This document shows, piece after piece, positions 30,968-41,212 of a stretch of DNA of 64,000 nucleotides. This DNA is from Bremia lactucae. Taxonomy: Eukaryota > Oomycota > Peronosporomycetes > Peronosporales > Peronosporaceae. Position 1 is the first letter of the stretch; each line of letters starts with the position of its first letter. The position numbers and the translations under genes were made by a program. The notes beneath the pieces are model-generated. The model saw nothing but the letters and a program-made list of their open reading frames with translations. It did not search any database and had not been told where the DNA came from. The stretch covers positions 1,526,266 through 1,590,265 of the forward strand of contig NC_090628.1 in NCBI RefSeq assembly GCF_004359215.1, given 5' to 3'.

Positions 30968-33163
30968 CTATTCCTCGTCCGACGAAAAGCTAAAGTCACC
31001 GACTGCGTCAGCTGCGTCCACTGCTGCCACCGATTGTTGAAACTCGTGTAGTGACATCTTTTTCACATGAGCGACCGTCTCGTCACTGGCTGGCGTAGCC
31101 TTCTGTTTCGCTCGCTTCTTCCTCTTCTTCTTTTCCCCAATCCCACTGGCCGGTGTGGTGTCCTTGTCCTTTAAAGCCTCAACCGAGGCCTCGAGTTTGC
31201 GCTGCAGCTCCGACGCGTCGCTCTCGAAAAGCTTCTGTACGGCCGCTTCCCGCTCTGCACGCAAAAAATCGTCGAGCTGTGCCGTGTCCTTCGGGCACAG
31301 ATCCAGTCGACTGCGTTTTGAGCGGATCCACGCAGCTCGTTTCTTGATACTGTCGCTCAATCCCCGAGCTTGTGCCTTCCACTTTGGCACCGCGCACGTG
31401 TGCATGAATTTGTGCAGCGTGAGCTCCAACGGCATTGCAAACTCGGGGAACGCGACGTTGAATTTGTACACGTCGCACTCGCGCTGCAGTAGCTCAAAGA
31501 GCCGCACAATGATCTGATCATGCACGCGCTTGGCTTCAAGTGTCGCTTTCGACAACTTCACACAGAGTTCGAGGTCGACTTCAGCAGATGGGCTCGTGCT
31601 TTTAACGCCTTTTTTGCCACTAGACTTGTACGACGACCGAAAAGGCTCGAGCTGCAGCATTTCAAGCAGAGCCGGACTGGTGGGGATAAAAGCGTTCGTA
31701 GCAAGTGCCAATTGCTGCAGCAGCTTGACGCAGTGAAAGCGTAGCGGTGTAAACCGGAGCGTACTCGACAGTCGTATGACTGCAAAAAGGAGCTGACTTA
31801 AGGGGTACACAAGCGCACGGAGCTGATTCTCTGCGGGATACGCACACAGCACGGCTGTCCACACACGCAATTGATTCAAAAACTGCCAATTGAGTACCGC
31901 CTTGAACGAATCCGAGCCGGGAGACGTGATGGTCTTGCGCACAGCAATCGCCAACACACGAATGTAAACGAAAGCGTGTTGGTACGAGCTACTGAGGTCC
32001 AAGCCAAAGAGCTCCACGACACAATTGCCCATGAGAACGTGATGAGGAAGCGTCATTTCATTCGTAAACTTGGTATTGCGCATGTAGGAGACATAAATAC
32101 CCTTGAGACAGAGTTCCAAGAACGGGAACGGCACAGCAAGTGCCATGTCCCGAATCCGGACGAAAGCCAGCATGCATGCGTTGGCATTTAAAGACTTTGT
32201 CCATATTTGCAGTAGCGCCTTCAGCAATCGACGCGACGTCTTGGGGCACGGCACAACGTACGGAAGGTAATGTCTTAACTCCCGCAGAACGAACAGCTGT
32301 ACGTCTTGGCCCGATGTATGCTCGAGCAGGTACCACGCACAGCTAAAGAATCGACGAATAACAAGCGCGTGCTTTTTCCACTTTTTGTCATCAATCTTGA
32401 ATTTCGAATTTTCCTCGGACAAAGGGGCGAGTGCCACTAGAGCCGCCAATGTCTCGTGCGTTCTGCTAAACACATTTATCATTAAGCGATTGTACACTGC
32501 GTTGCTCTGCACATCAAACGTGAAGTCTCCCTCCTTGTTCGAATCGGCTGCATCGCTCGAGCGGCACACATCATTAAGGATTTTCATCAAACGACGCAGT
32601 CCCGAGACCGACTTGGTTTCATAGCACTCTTTCTCAGCATGTTGTAATACTGCCATCGTGACGACAGTTTGCCCAGTGCTCTGCTCGACTTCATTGTCTC
32701 GCTCCTCCTGCTCCTCCTCGTTTTCCTCTTCAGCGTCATCATTGTCATGGACATCATCGCTTTTTGCAATGGAATTTGTCATGTAACGCGGGTCCAGCGC
32801 ACTCTCATCCTCTTCTTCACTGCTACTTTCGTCGTCAAGATCTTTGCTTAGCGTCTCCTTGCTGCTCTCGACTTTATCGTCGTCTTCGTCCATTTCTTCA
32901 ACGTCCGAGTCGAGAAATTCAGCGTTTAAGAAATCATCGACGTTAAGGTCATCCAACATGTCGGTTTCGTCTTTTTTCGACGCATCGCCATCGACCGCGG
33001 CGGGCCTCGCCATCTTCTTACCGGGCGCGTCGCTATTACGCTCAAAGCGATTGCGTTTCTTGTCTTTCATAGACTGAAACTGCTTTTTGACATTTCGCTG
33101 CTTTATCTTTTGCTGCAGCAGTCCCTTGGCCACAAACTTGGCCTTCTTCTTTTGCCCGCCCAT
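30968..33163 (-). CDS. NOC2: nucleolar complex protein 2
   Basis: The 731-residue intronless protein matches NOC2/Rrp7-partner ribosome-assembly factors. A Lys-rich N terminus (about 1-50) and an acidic region (about 70-170) precede the conserved helical NOC2 domain (about 290-620), with YLPYVVPCPKTSRRLLKALL, the core VSYMRNTKF and the segment RVLAIAVRK. The conserved LNWQFLNQLRVWTAVL and YPLSQLLFAVIRL blocks follow. A basic tail (KKKRKKRAKQK) is a likely nucleolar signal. NOC2 with NOC1/NOC3 escorts pre-60S particles from nucleolus to nucleoplasm. Confidence 0.9.
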   Translation of the reverse strand: MGGQKKKAKFVAKGLLQQKIKQRNVKKQFQSMKDKKRNRFERNSDAPGKKMARPAAVDGDASKKDETDMLDDLNVDDFLNAEFLDSDVEEMDEDDDKVESSKETLSKDLDDESSSEEEDESALDPRYMTNSIAKSDDVHDNDDAEEENEEEQEERDNEVEQSTGQTVVTMAVLQHAEKECYETKSVSGLRRLMKILNDVCRSSDAADSNKEGDFTFDVQSNAVYNRLMINVFSRTHETLAALVALAPLSEENSKFKIDDKKWKKHALVIRRFFSCAWYLLEHTSGQDVQLFVLRELRHYLPYVVPCPKTSRRLLKALLQIWTKSLNANACMLAFVRIRDMALAVPFPFLELCLKGIYVSYMRNTKFTNEMTLPHHVLMGNCVVELFGLDLSSSYQHAFVYIRVLAIAVRKTITSPGSDSFKAVLNWQFLNQLRVWTAVLCAYPAENQLRALVYPLSQLLFAVIRLSSTLRFTPLRFHCVKLLQQLALATNAFIPTSPALLEMLQLEPFRSSYKSSGKKGVKSTSPSAEVDLELCVKLSKATLEAKRVHDQIIVRLFELLQRECDVYKFNVAFPEFAMPLELTLHKFMHTCAVPKWKAQARGLSDSIKKRAAWIRSKRSRLDLCPKDTAQLDDFLRAEREAAVQKLFESDASELQRKLEASVEALKDKDTTPASGIGEKKKRKKRAKQKATPASDETVAHVKKMSLHEFQQSVAAVDAADAVGDFSFSSDEE

Positions 33164-33615
33164 GCCAGTGCAGCTACAGGTTATTCAGCTAAATGCTTTG
33201 GTTGGCGTTGGAAACGCTACTAAACGGTGTGCACCACACGGATTAAACAGTACCATAGAAAAGAAGATGCCTATATTGCTTCAATGTTGTCACGAGGGTT
33301 TTCATTGTGTTACACGTAAGCTTGCAGCTTATGCAGGCCCTCCAACGTGGAAACTCGTAATTTATAATTTACAATGGCAGCGCAATTCATATCGTTGCTG
33401 ACGCGGCAATCGACCATAAAAGATTTTAGGGGAAAATATGGCTATCTGTGACCCATAATTATAGTTTTTGTTGACGAATGTAGGCGGGCACGTCTTAATG
33501 CGACCACGCTCTACTTAAGCACACATCCTACCACAGCGAAGAAACGGTTTGACCGTCTACTCTCGCGTGGAGTGAGGTAGTTGTGGTGGACCTCACCGAA
33601 AGCACTAAGGACTCT
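33164..33615. other. junction between gene island and transposon block
   Basis: About 450 bp from the NOC2 start to the first LTR. It must contain the NOC2 promoter at its left end. A segment at about 33478-33512 (GTAGGCGGGCACGTCTTAA...) is nearly repeated at 51004-51038 inside the full-length retroelement, so the right end is probably already transposon-derived. Confidence 0.45.
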
Positions 33616-34060
33616 TGTAATAGGGTGTATCATTACATGAAATTAACACTTAAAGGTTGTTAATTAATATATTATGTAAAAGGTAGATAATATTTGGAGA
33701 ATATTACTTTATATAATAATGTTCAGAAATCTTATCCATAAATAGGTATAGGCCATTATATCTATTTATCCCGCAGACTAATCAGCTGCAAACGTAAACA
33801 AAGAGAGAGAGACAGAAAAAATTTCAATTGCATGTTTAGTATTAGTTTATATTTTAGTTAGCATTAACAGATAGAAAGAAGAGAAACTTAAATTATATTA
33901 ATACAGTTTTCATTTAACCCTCTTTAAGGTAGTTGTCTTAAAGAGTAGTCTTCCTCTGCACGTACTAGTGTACGTGAAGTGACGTTAGGCACCACTCGCA
34001 ACTGAAGCAGTGCGAAGTGGACTTGTACTGAAGCAGTACAAGTCGAAGTGCCCCCTTACA
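33616..34060 (+). repeat. LTR (first family), 5' LTR of a gag fragment
   Basis: Starts TGTAATAGGGTGTATCATTACA and ends GTGCCCCCTTACA, 445 bp. It is homologous to the LTRs at 55265-55718 and, inverted, 36485-36921. It is followed by CC and then TGGTAGCACTTTGTAGTCC, a candidate primer-binding site. Four inverted repeats are packed into its last 125 bp. Confidence 0.85.
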
Positions 34061-34082
34061 CCTGGTAGCACTTTGTAGTCCG
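34061..34082 (+). other. candidate primer-binding site
   Basis: TGGTAGCACTTTGTAGTCC lies 2 nt after the LTR end. A related sequence follows the LTRs ending at 3178 (TGATAGCACTTCGTGGTCC) and 49183 (TGGTAGCACTCGTAG). The TGG start fits the CCA end of a tRNA primer; the tRNA is not identified. Confidence 0.45.
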
Positions 34083-34110
34083 CCCAAGGACCACACTTCC
34101 TTCATCTAAT

Positions 34111-34503
34111 ATGGACATGTTAGATGACAGTGGGAATACGCATCACGTTTCGCGTGAAAGCTACTCCTTTCTAATTGACATAGAAAGGAGTGCGGTCGAA
34201 CGAATGAGTTCGACCGTAGGGAACGATGCCATCTTGGCCATGCTGTCCGGTTTGGACAGAGATGCCCTCAATTCAGCCATCGCCAAGTTCATACTACATG
34301 AACTTGACGAGATGAAGGAGAAAGTAGCCTTGCTGAATCAGCAAGTCTTTCAACACGCAGAACTGTTGAGGTTACAACAGGTACAGACCCCTGTACCTGG
34401 GATGACGTACACGCGGGGGACGGTGAAGGTGAAAAACTATCAGCCGAATGACTCCCACCACGAAAAGGACTTGGAGAGCAAAGGATACCGCGCGCATAAA
34501 TAA
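34111..34503 (+). pseudogene. Ty3/gypsy gag N-terminal fragment
   Basis: The frame MDMLDDSGNTHHVSRESYSF...RSAVERMSSTVGN...SAIAKFILHELDEMKEK matches the gag start at 1696 at about three quarters of positions. It follows the LTR at 33616-34060 at the expected distance. It ends in a stop soon after 34440, and the capsid, protease and RT parts are missing. Beyond this point sequence of opposite coding orientation begins. Confidence 0.75.
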
Positions 34504-35340
34504 AAAAAATGCGGATCCCTCAGCATCAACTTCTCCAGGATGTCAAGCCGAATTTTGAAGCGTTCACAACCCTGACGACCCTTCGCACGGACGTCCTGAA
34601 GATCTGAGGTCAGCCGCAAGACTTGACCCTCGAGATCCACAATACGTCGTTCGGAAGCGCTTAACGCCTGCGACTGAACAGATGAAGGTAAGCCAGCCGC
34701 GAGTGGGTGGGCAAGATCGCCAGTCCTATCGGGCGCCGCCTGCACTGATGGATTCAGGTGGGAATCAACGCTTCCTTGTTGGAAGGTTGCATGCCCACCG
34801 CTCTGGGAGGCAAAGATATCAAATTTTCGTCAATGAAGAGATACGAGGAGTTTCGACTCTTGGGAACCGATCGACACCCAACGTATTGACGTGCCCGGTT
34901 TGGTGACTGCCTATAAATAGGAGCACCAGCTGAGGCGTCTTCGCTAATTTCAAATGGACTAGCAGAAGTAGCGTGGTGAGAAGGGACGGGGGGGGTACAG
35001 TCCCGCCCATGTTTTCTTTCACACGCAAGCGAACAAGATTAATTCGCTGCGGCCGCTGTTGCATCGCATCGGAATGCGGAACAATGCGGCGCGCAAATTC
35101 CGCCACGTATCGGTCGAACGTTTCATTTGAAAGTAACACGACCGGGATCGGGGAATACGCCCAAGCGATTCCCCCTGAGACCTCCATACAATATAGAAGG
35201 CATAATAATTATGTGCGTCTAAATAGCACGCTCTGGGAGCAAGGCTCTCGGCCCGTTGGCACGAGGTTATTGAGATGGAGGGGGCATAAGTGGTATGCCA
35301 CCAGTCACATAGCCACGTTTGATACGACTGGCTTGTGACA
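34440..35340 (-). pseudogene. degenerate minus-strand coding region with coiled coil, unidentified
   Basis: Two minus-strand frames (35187-34819 and 34745-34440) look like one broken protein. The first holds PVVLLSNETFDRYVAEFARRIV; the second holds a coiled-coil-like SERRIVDLEGQVLRLTSDL. Plus-strand frames here lack such order. The region lies between two inverted LTRs and is transposon-derived, but I cannot name its family. A functionally similar coiled coil is found at 40697-41139, also on the minus strand. Confidence 0.4.
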
Positions 35341-35992
35341 CCGACTGAGCACGTTCGCGAGTCGTCGGTGGAGCTTTAGGCTCAAAATCCTTATGTCAGA
35401 ACCATTATGAATAATCTGAGCAATAGCCGTTGTGGTTTTACCCAACCGGGAAGCGGCTGCACCTTTATGGGCAGTGCTCTCATAAAGGTCGCCGCGCTAA
35501 CCAGCGCAGACAAGCATTACAAAACTTTACTGTCTCCATGTTTGGAGCGATGAGAGAAGTTTGGATGGGCAATAATGCGCCGCCATCCTTCTGTTGAACG
35601 CCCAGCTACGCTACTACTAACACAGAGGGAATGCGAACCACGCACTCGGTATGATAGTGAAAAGAGTAAGTGGATTAGATTAAGATCCGTTTTTAATTTT
35701 GATACGAAGACCATGGTCCACACAACACACACGACGTGTAGTACACGCATTAACACGCAATATAAACCATCACGGTTTAACACCACTAAACCGCAAGTTC
35801 AACGTCCACCACAAGATCGTTAAACTTCCAATGTCTTCCTCACCACGAGGCCAACCCAGCTCATACAAATCGCTGCGATTTTAAAGCATCTAGGACAAAG
35901 TGTGATGTCCAGTAGTAGTGATGTCCGCATCATTACTATGAGCGACGGATCGACATCCTCACCATTAAAGTGGGATGGATCCCTAAGCTCTG

Positions 35993-36136
35993 TTACGCGA
36001 CAGCAGCAGTAACTGTCGGCGTTTCGACTGAGGCATTTGATGCTGCCGGCGTCTTAATGCGGTGCGTGCGCTTAGCGCGTGGTTGAGTGGGTGTCTTCGC
36101 AGATGACCCACAAACGTAGCCCCTTTTAGGTGGCAT
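35993..36136 (-). CDS. short minus-strand ORF behind a promoter-like unit
   Basis: A 47-codon frame MPPKRGYVCGSSAKTPTQPR...AKRTHRIKTP is basic and Pro/Thr-rich. A second, frameshifted open stretch continues leftward (VTELRDPSHFNGEDVDPSL...), so it is probably the N terminus of a larger decayed protein. It starts 26 nt after an Inr-like motif at 36162-36178. Function is unknown; a retroelement gag start is possible. Confidence 0.4.
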   Translation of the reverse strand: MPPKRGYVCGSSAKTPTQPRAKRTHRIKTPAASNASVETPTVTAAVA

Positions 36137-36161
36137 ATTAGGCTCCGTGTAAGACACAGGT

Positions 36162-36256
36162 GGAAAGAGTGAATGAGAGAGCTAAGCGGCGCGTAAAGCA
36201 GCTCGCTGTTCCTCTGTCCTCTTTGACGAATTTCAAAATGTCAAATCGTTTTTATA
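36162..36256 (-). promoter_or_regulatory. Inr-like start site with upstream TATA box (minus strand)
   Basis: On the minus strand TATAAAAA (36256-36249) is followed 70 nt later by TCTCATTCACTCTTTCC (36178-36162), a good oomycete Inr plus flanking match, and then by the ATG at 36136. It reads away from the LTR at 36485-36921. Confidence 0.45.
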
Positions 36257-36484
36257 GGGGAGGGATGGTGTACCGGTATAGAGCTGCTCTAATGTTACAC
36301 AGTCTTCGTTAAGTACACTTTTTGTACTTAAGGGAATGGTCAATTACTTAAGTAAAGTAATGAGACCACCACTTGAGTGTGGTTCACATTGTGACCCTGG
36401 TTAAAATAGGTATTTTTATTTAATCGTATCTGAAAACTACTTCCTTATTGGTAAGTGCGCACGAGAAGTCAGATCAGCGCTCCC

Positions 36485-36921
36485 GTGACGACACGACTTG
36501 TACTGCTTCAGTACAAGTCCACTTCGCACTGCTTCATTTGCGAGTGGTGCCTTACGTCACTTTACGTACACTAGTACGTGCAGAGGAAGACTACTCTTTA
36601 AGACAACTACCTTAAAGAGGGTTAAATGAAAACTGTATTAATATAATTTAAGTTTCTCTTCTTTCTATCTTAATGCAAACTTAAATATAAGCTAATACTA
36701 AACATGCAATTGAAATCTTTTCTGTCTCTCTCTCTTTGCTTACGTTTACAGCTGATTAGTCTGCGAGATAAATAGATATAATGGCCTATACCTATTTATG
36801 GATAAGATTTCTGAACATTATTATATAAAGTAATATTCTCCAAATATTATCTACCTTTTAGATAATATATTAACTAACAACCTTTAAGTGTTAATTTCAT
36901 GTAACGATACACCCCGTTACA
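36485..36921 (-). repeat. LTR (first family), minus orientation
   Basis: On the minus strand it starts TGTAACGGGGTGTATCGTTACA at 36921 and runs through the four hairpins of the family to about 36485, where the expected end GTGCCCCGTTACA has decayed. It is inverted relative to the copy at 33616-34060, with about 2.4 kb between them. Confidence 0.8.
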
Positions 36922-37125
36922 TCACCCCTCCCTAAACGACAATCACTCGGACTGTCATTGGATGGAGTGGTCACTATGTGGCCACTTACTTTAAAAAATG
37001 ATGTTGATTGGTCAGAACCATCCTCTTAAATTCCATCGCATGAAAAATAAATCCATGCGTGGTGCTGGTAGTGCTGTAGTGCGGAGCCTTCGGCTGCGGT
37101 TCATGCAGCCGCGGGTGACGCACTA

Positions 37126-37879
37126 TTGTCTCTTGCGGCAGACGTTCCGTCTGCCGTAGTATCGTCTTCTCGCGCAACGCTAGATGCTGCGGGTGCACGT
37201 GGTGATTCACCACGTGAATACGACCCCTCTTTGGAGGTCGACTACGAGTGCGAGTCGGACGAAATGGCTGACTCGAGGAGAATAGAACAGTCGCCTGATA
37301 AACGTCAGGCGGCTGACTATGAGCCTTCGAATGAGAGGGCTCATTCTGATAGACGAGTTAATAGTCTATTTTGGTTCCGACGATAAGGATGATCCCTCAT
37401 CGCCCGTTCCCGTAGATATTGATTAGCCGCTTGGGCAAAAGCCACGGCTTCTTTTCAGGGGCGAGATTAGACATTTTATTGTCTTCACTCCCCTGAGTGG
37501 AACTTACTGAAGCAGGGGTATCACAAGACTTTTTGTTACGATGGCTTACGCCATCGTCGTCACCTTGCACAGAAACAGGTGCAGGCGACCGTTGTCTGGA
37601 GAGACTACTCACAATAAATATCCCTTATTTATTGCGACAAAGCTACATGGCCTTGATCCAAGCGCGAAGAGCTTTCGCGCTGATAAAGATTATTATCTCG
37701 ATGTTTTTTTCAAGCATCGATGGTATAGTGGCAACAATAAGCCAGATAAAGTCTCGCTTATGCAAGCCTGGAGCGCGTTCATTCGCAATGTCAAAGACAT
37801 TGGACGCGAAGCCTGGCTTCAAAGACTTAACGAGATTCGCATTAAGTTTGAGAAACGAACTTTAACCGGTGCAAAGTAA
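37126..37879 (+). pseudogene. transposon-associated ORF fragments, unidentified
   Basis: Plus-strand frames at 37126-37386 (acidic, with EYDPSLEVDYECESDEMADS) and 37541-37879 (ordered, with KLHGLDPSAKSFRADKDYY and LMQAWSAFIRNVKDIGREAW) look like parts of one protein interrupted by about 150 bp. They lie directly upstream of a gypsy pol in the same orientation and may be its leader or gag-like part, but no zinc knuckle or known domain is seen. Confidence 0.4.
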
Positions 37880-38169
37880 AAATTGCATCGGTTGTCACGT
37901 GAGGATGGACTTCCATGCCTCACGCGAGGTGATCGCTGTCCGTGTTGTGTTGACAACTCGAAGAGGGTAAAAGGGGATGTCTATTCCCTTTCTTCGCCCT
38001 GGAGAAGGGCTCGCATCTCTATTGAGATGCGGGATGCGATTGATATTTTGCAATCGATTTAGAAGCGCCAGGGGCGCGTGTTTTCCGATGGGCCTTCTGA
38101 ACCATCGGATGGGTCTCGTCATACTGACGGACGAAGACCTCAACGTCAGCAACCAGCTGGGAACGAGGC

Positions 38170-40345
38170 TCCCAGCTGTCATGTGATCTATCAAATCCTT
38201 CCGCGTGAACGGGACATCCCGTACACAGCAGTGGGCACTCCCAGTGGGATGCTCTGGGAATGGCTACTGATGCCTCAGGGGCTTAGTAACTCCCCTGCAA
38301 CATTCAACAGATGCGTAACGAATCTGTTGAGACCGGTGCGAGAATACGCACCGAGTTATTTCGACGATGTATTCGTCCGTAGCCGAGCCATGGACGGAAA
38401 GACGGACGTGAAAGTTCATAAAACTCACGTTCGTCAGGTACAACTTATGCTTTCGCATAAGTGTACGCAAATCTTAAGAAGTGTATATTCGCTGCAAGCG
38501 AAATACTACTTCTTGGGTGCATCGTCGGTAAACACGGAGTGCGCCCTGATCCCGAAAAGATCAAGGCAATCACCGACTGGCCAGTTCCAGTCGATGTTAA
38601 GGGACTTGGAAAGTTTCTTGGTTTAGCGGCGTACTTGCATAAGTACTCTCTTAATTATGCAGAGATGACAGTTTATCTCTCTCGTCTTTTGAAAAAAGAC
38701 GAGAAATGGTTATGGAACGCTAATTGTCAGCGTTCGTTTGAAGCTTTTAAGCAAAGTTGACGCAATCGCCCATCTTGGTGATTGCAGATCAAGACAGACC
38801 ATTCCATGTGGTCTGTGACGCCAGCGATTTCGCAATCGGCTGCGCGTTAATGCAATACGATACAGACGGCGCGAAGCGCGTCGTATGTTACCAATCGCGT
38901 CAGCTGCAACCAGCTGAACGCAATTACCCAGTGCATGACAAGGAATTCCTTGCCATGACATAGGAATTGGCTAAATTTAGGGTCTCTCTCCTCGGAAATA
39001 GACCGTTAATCGTATATACTGACCATGCGTCATTACGCACAGCCGTAATCAGCCCACACCTCTCGCAAAGAATGGCGAGGTGGCTATCCTTCTTCGCGGA
39101 GTTTAATTTCTCCATCGAATATAAACCAGGACGACTTAATGTCGTCGCTGATGCGTTATCACGCCGACCCGATTTCGAGTCGGCAGTGCACTCCAGCAGT
39201 GAAATTAATCCCACTGTTGCAACACTCACTACGAGTGTTCCGTCATCAACCTTGGTTGATAACATAAAGAAATCCTACACAGAAGATGAAGACCTTCTAT
39301 GTTTAAGGCATCATCTATTGAATTCATCCAATCCATAAATCTTATGAAGATTTACCGGCTTCATATCGATCGTCATCCGATCACGACGGCTTATTGTATT
39401 ACACAGCCGTTGCCGGCGACACTACGCGTGTTGTCGTCCCAACTCACAATGATTTGCGCTTGTGCATTATGTATGAGTGTCACGATGCACCAACAAGTGG
39501 GCAGAAGACTTACCATACAGTGAGTCGCGTCTTTTCTAGCCCCGCCAGTATCAGTTCGTGCGCAAGTACATTCGTGCTTGTGAGGTATGTCAACGGGTGA
39601 AGCCTAGCCTTTCGTCCCGTCCATCTCACCACCCTCTCCCACTTCCGGCAGCAGTCCGTATCGATGGACTTCGTCTTCGGATTTCTCGAAGACGATCACA
39701 AAAACAATGGAATCCTTGGTTTTGAAGACAGAATCAGCAAGATGGTACATCTTGCTGCAGTAATAGAGTCGATCACGGCTCTTAACTGTGCCCGTGTTTT
39801 TATCGACACGGTATTCAAACTCCACGGATTACCCTGTGAACTGGTCTCGAATAGAGATCCACGGTTCACGGCGGAGTTTTGGCAATCCGTGTTCCGATCT
39901 CTCGGAACACTGCTGATTATGTCAACATCCGATCACCCAGAAATAGATGGTCAAACAGAACGCCTAAATCGCGTCCACGAAGAGATACTTCGAGGTTACA
40001 TCCAATCGTATCCGAATTGGAGCGAGTTTTTACCGATGGTCGAATTCGCCATCAATAATTCGGTGCATGCGTCTACAACGTGAATGGCTTACGCCATCTT
40101 CGCATACCCACCCAATTAGAGGGATCCTCTAGTTTAAAGGGGGAGGTGGACTCGTAGGAGCAAAACCACTTCTGGCTCATGCTCATCACGCGTCGAAAAT
40201 AACAACGACGCGAGTGATGTCGATGTCGAAGAAACCAACATCGAAGATGAGAAAGATCTCATGGCAGTACGCACAAAGCGCACTGAAAAAGACAAAATAA
40301 ATGAGTTAGCAGAGAAATTTCTGCTGCTCAAGAAACAGTAGCTCG
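38170..40345 (+). pseudogene. Ty3/gypsy pol: reverse transcriptase, RNase H, integrase
   Basis: RT is recognisable from about 38185 (GMLWEWLLMPQGLSNSPATFNRC) through its catalytic YFDD box near 38357, then shifts frame near 38470 into the thumb (GVRPDPEKIKAITDWPVP). RNase H follows (FHVVCDASDFAIGCALMQYD), with an in-frame stop at 38961 before TDHASLRTAV. Integrase begins with a frameshifted HHCC zinc region (39400-39620, ending CEVCQRVKPS) and its core at 39664-40083 (DFVFGF, NRDPRFTAEFWQS, DGQTERLNR). The 5' part of RT is missing. The copy is dead but moderately young. It ends in the assembly gap. Confidence 0.85.
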
Positions 40346-40385
40346 TTTTGAACAGGATTCCATTGCTAACACAGTGGACTGACAG

Positions 40386-40696
40386 NNNNNNNNNNNNNNN
40401 NNNNNNNNNNNNNNNNNNNNNNNNNNNNNNNNNNNNNNNNNNNNNNNNNNNNNNNNNNNNNNNNNNNNNNNNNNNNNNNNNNNNNNNNNNNNNNNNNNNN
40501 NNNNNNNNNNNNNNNNNNNNNNNNNNNNNNNNNNNNNNNNNNNNNNNNNNNNNNNNNNNNNNNNNNNNNNNNNNNNNNNNNNNNNNNNNNNNNNNNNNNN
40601 NNNNNNNNNNNNNNNNNNNNNNNNNNNNNNNNNNNNNNNNNNNNNNNNNNNNNNNNNNNNNNNNNNNNNNNNNNNNNNNNNNNNNNNNNNNNNNNN
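40386..40696. other. assembly gap (311 N)
   Basis: A run of N inside the linker between integrase and chromodomain of a gypsy element. The scaffold join is bridged by repeat sequence, so it may be a misjoin between two copies. Confidence 0.95.
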
Positions 40697-41139
40697 AGAT
40701 CCTTGTGATCGCAAACCAGATTCTCATGTTGAATCTGGAGTTTCTCATGCCGGTTCCGAGTTTCCTCGAAACTGCGATGAGCTGACGACAGCTCATCACG
40801 AAGAGCGTGATATTTCCGTTCGTACTCCAACATGGAGTTCGCACTCTTCGAACGGTCTTCCAACCACTCGATATAGTGAGCTTGCACCGTCTGCTCCAAC
40901 GAGCGACGCTTGCCACAATCGTGGTCAAGTCCCTCCTCCAAATCATGGAGGAAGCGATCGATTTTGTCGATCTTCGACTCTAGATCCGACACACGGTTCG
41001 GATCTAATTTTTCCTCCTCCACCACAACCATTGGTGATTTCCAACGGTGGTCAACCTTTCCTTGTGGAGCGTATCCAGAACCACCGTGATGTGAAGGGGC
41101 AGCGAACGAGTTATCTTGTTCGCTGGCGCGGTTATCCAC
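40697..41139 (-). pseudogene. minus-strand coiled-coil ORF, antisense to the chromodomain
   Basis: An open minus-strand frame runs from an ATG at 41139 into the N gap. Its first 45 residues are antisense to the chromodomain; then comes a strongly heptad-like region (DLESKIDKIDRFLHDLEEGL, ANSMLEYERKYHALRDELSS). The quality of the helix suggests that this strand, not the plus strand, is coding between 40697 and about 41000. The protein family is not recognised. Confidence 0.45.
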
Positions 41140-41140
41140 C
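41007..41140 (+). pseudogene. chromodomain end of a Ty3/gypsy integrase
   Basis: The plus strand reads PPPPQPLVISNGGQPFLVER followed by HRDVKGQRTSYLVRWRGYPP, the classic gypsy C-terminal chromodomain that targets integration to chromatin. It belongs to the pol at 38170-40345 in position and orientation. The frame ends at a stop just after RGYPP, earlier than usual. Confidence 0.7.
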
Positions 41141-41212
41141 TTGAACCGTTTTTAGCCAAGACATTTAATGTCTCGGTTTCTTCCTGGGATTTATCCACAG
41201 GCTGCCGAGGGA

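Noticed and set aside
31153..32346. Several 60-120 codon frames antisense to NOC2
   Set aside because: They are shadows of the GC-rich NOC2 coding frame with no independent support.
11849..33163. Secreted RxLR or CRN effector genes
   Set aside because: Frames in the gene island were checked for a signal peptide followed by RxLR/EER or LFLAK motifs; none fits. The only hydrophobic N termini belong to the phosphatase and the mannosyltransferase.
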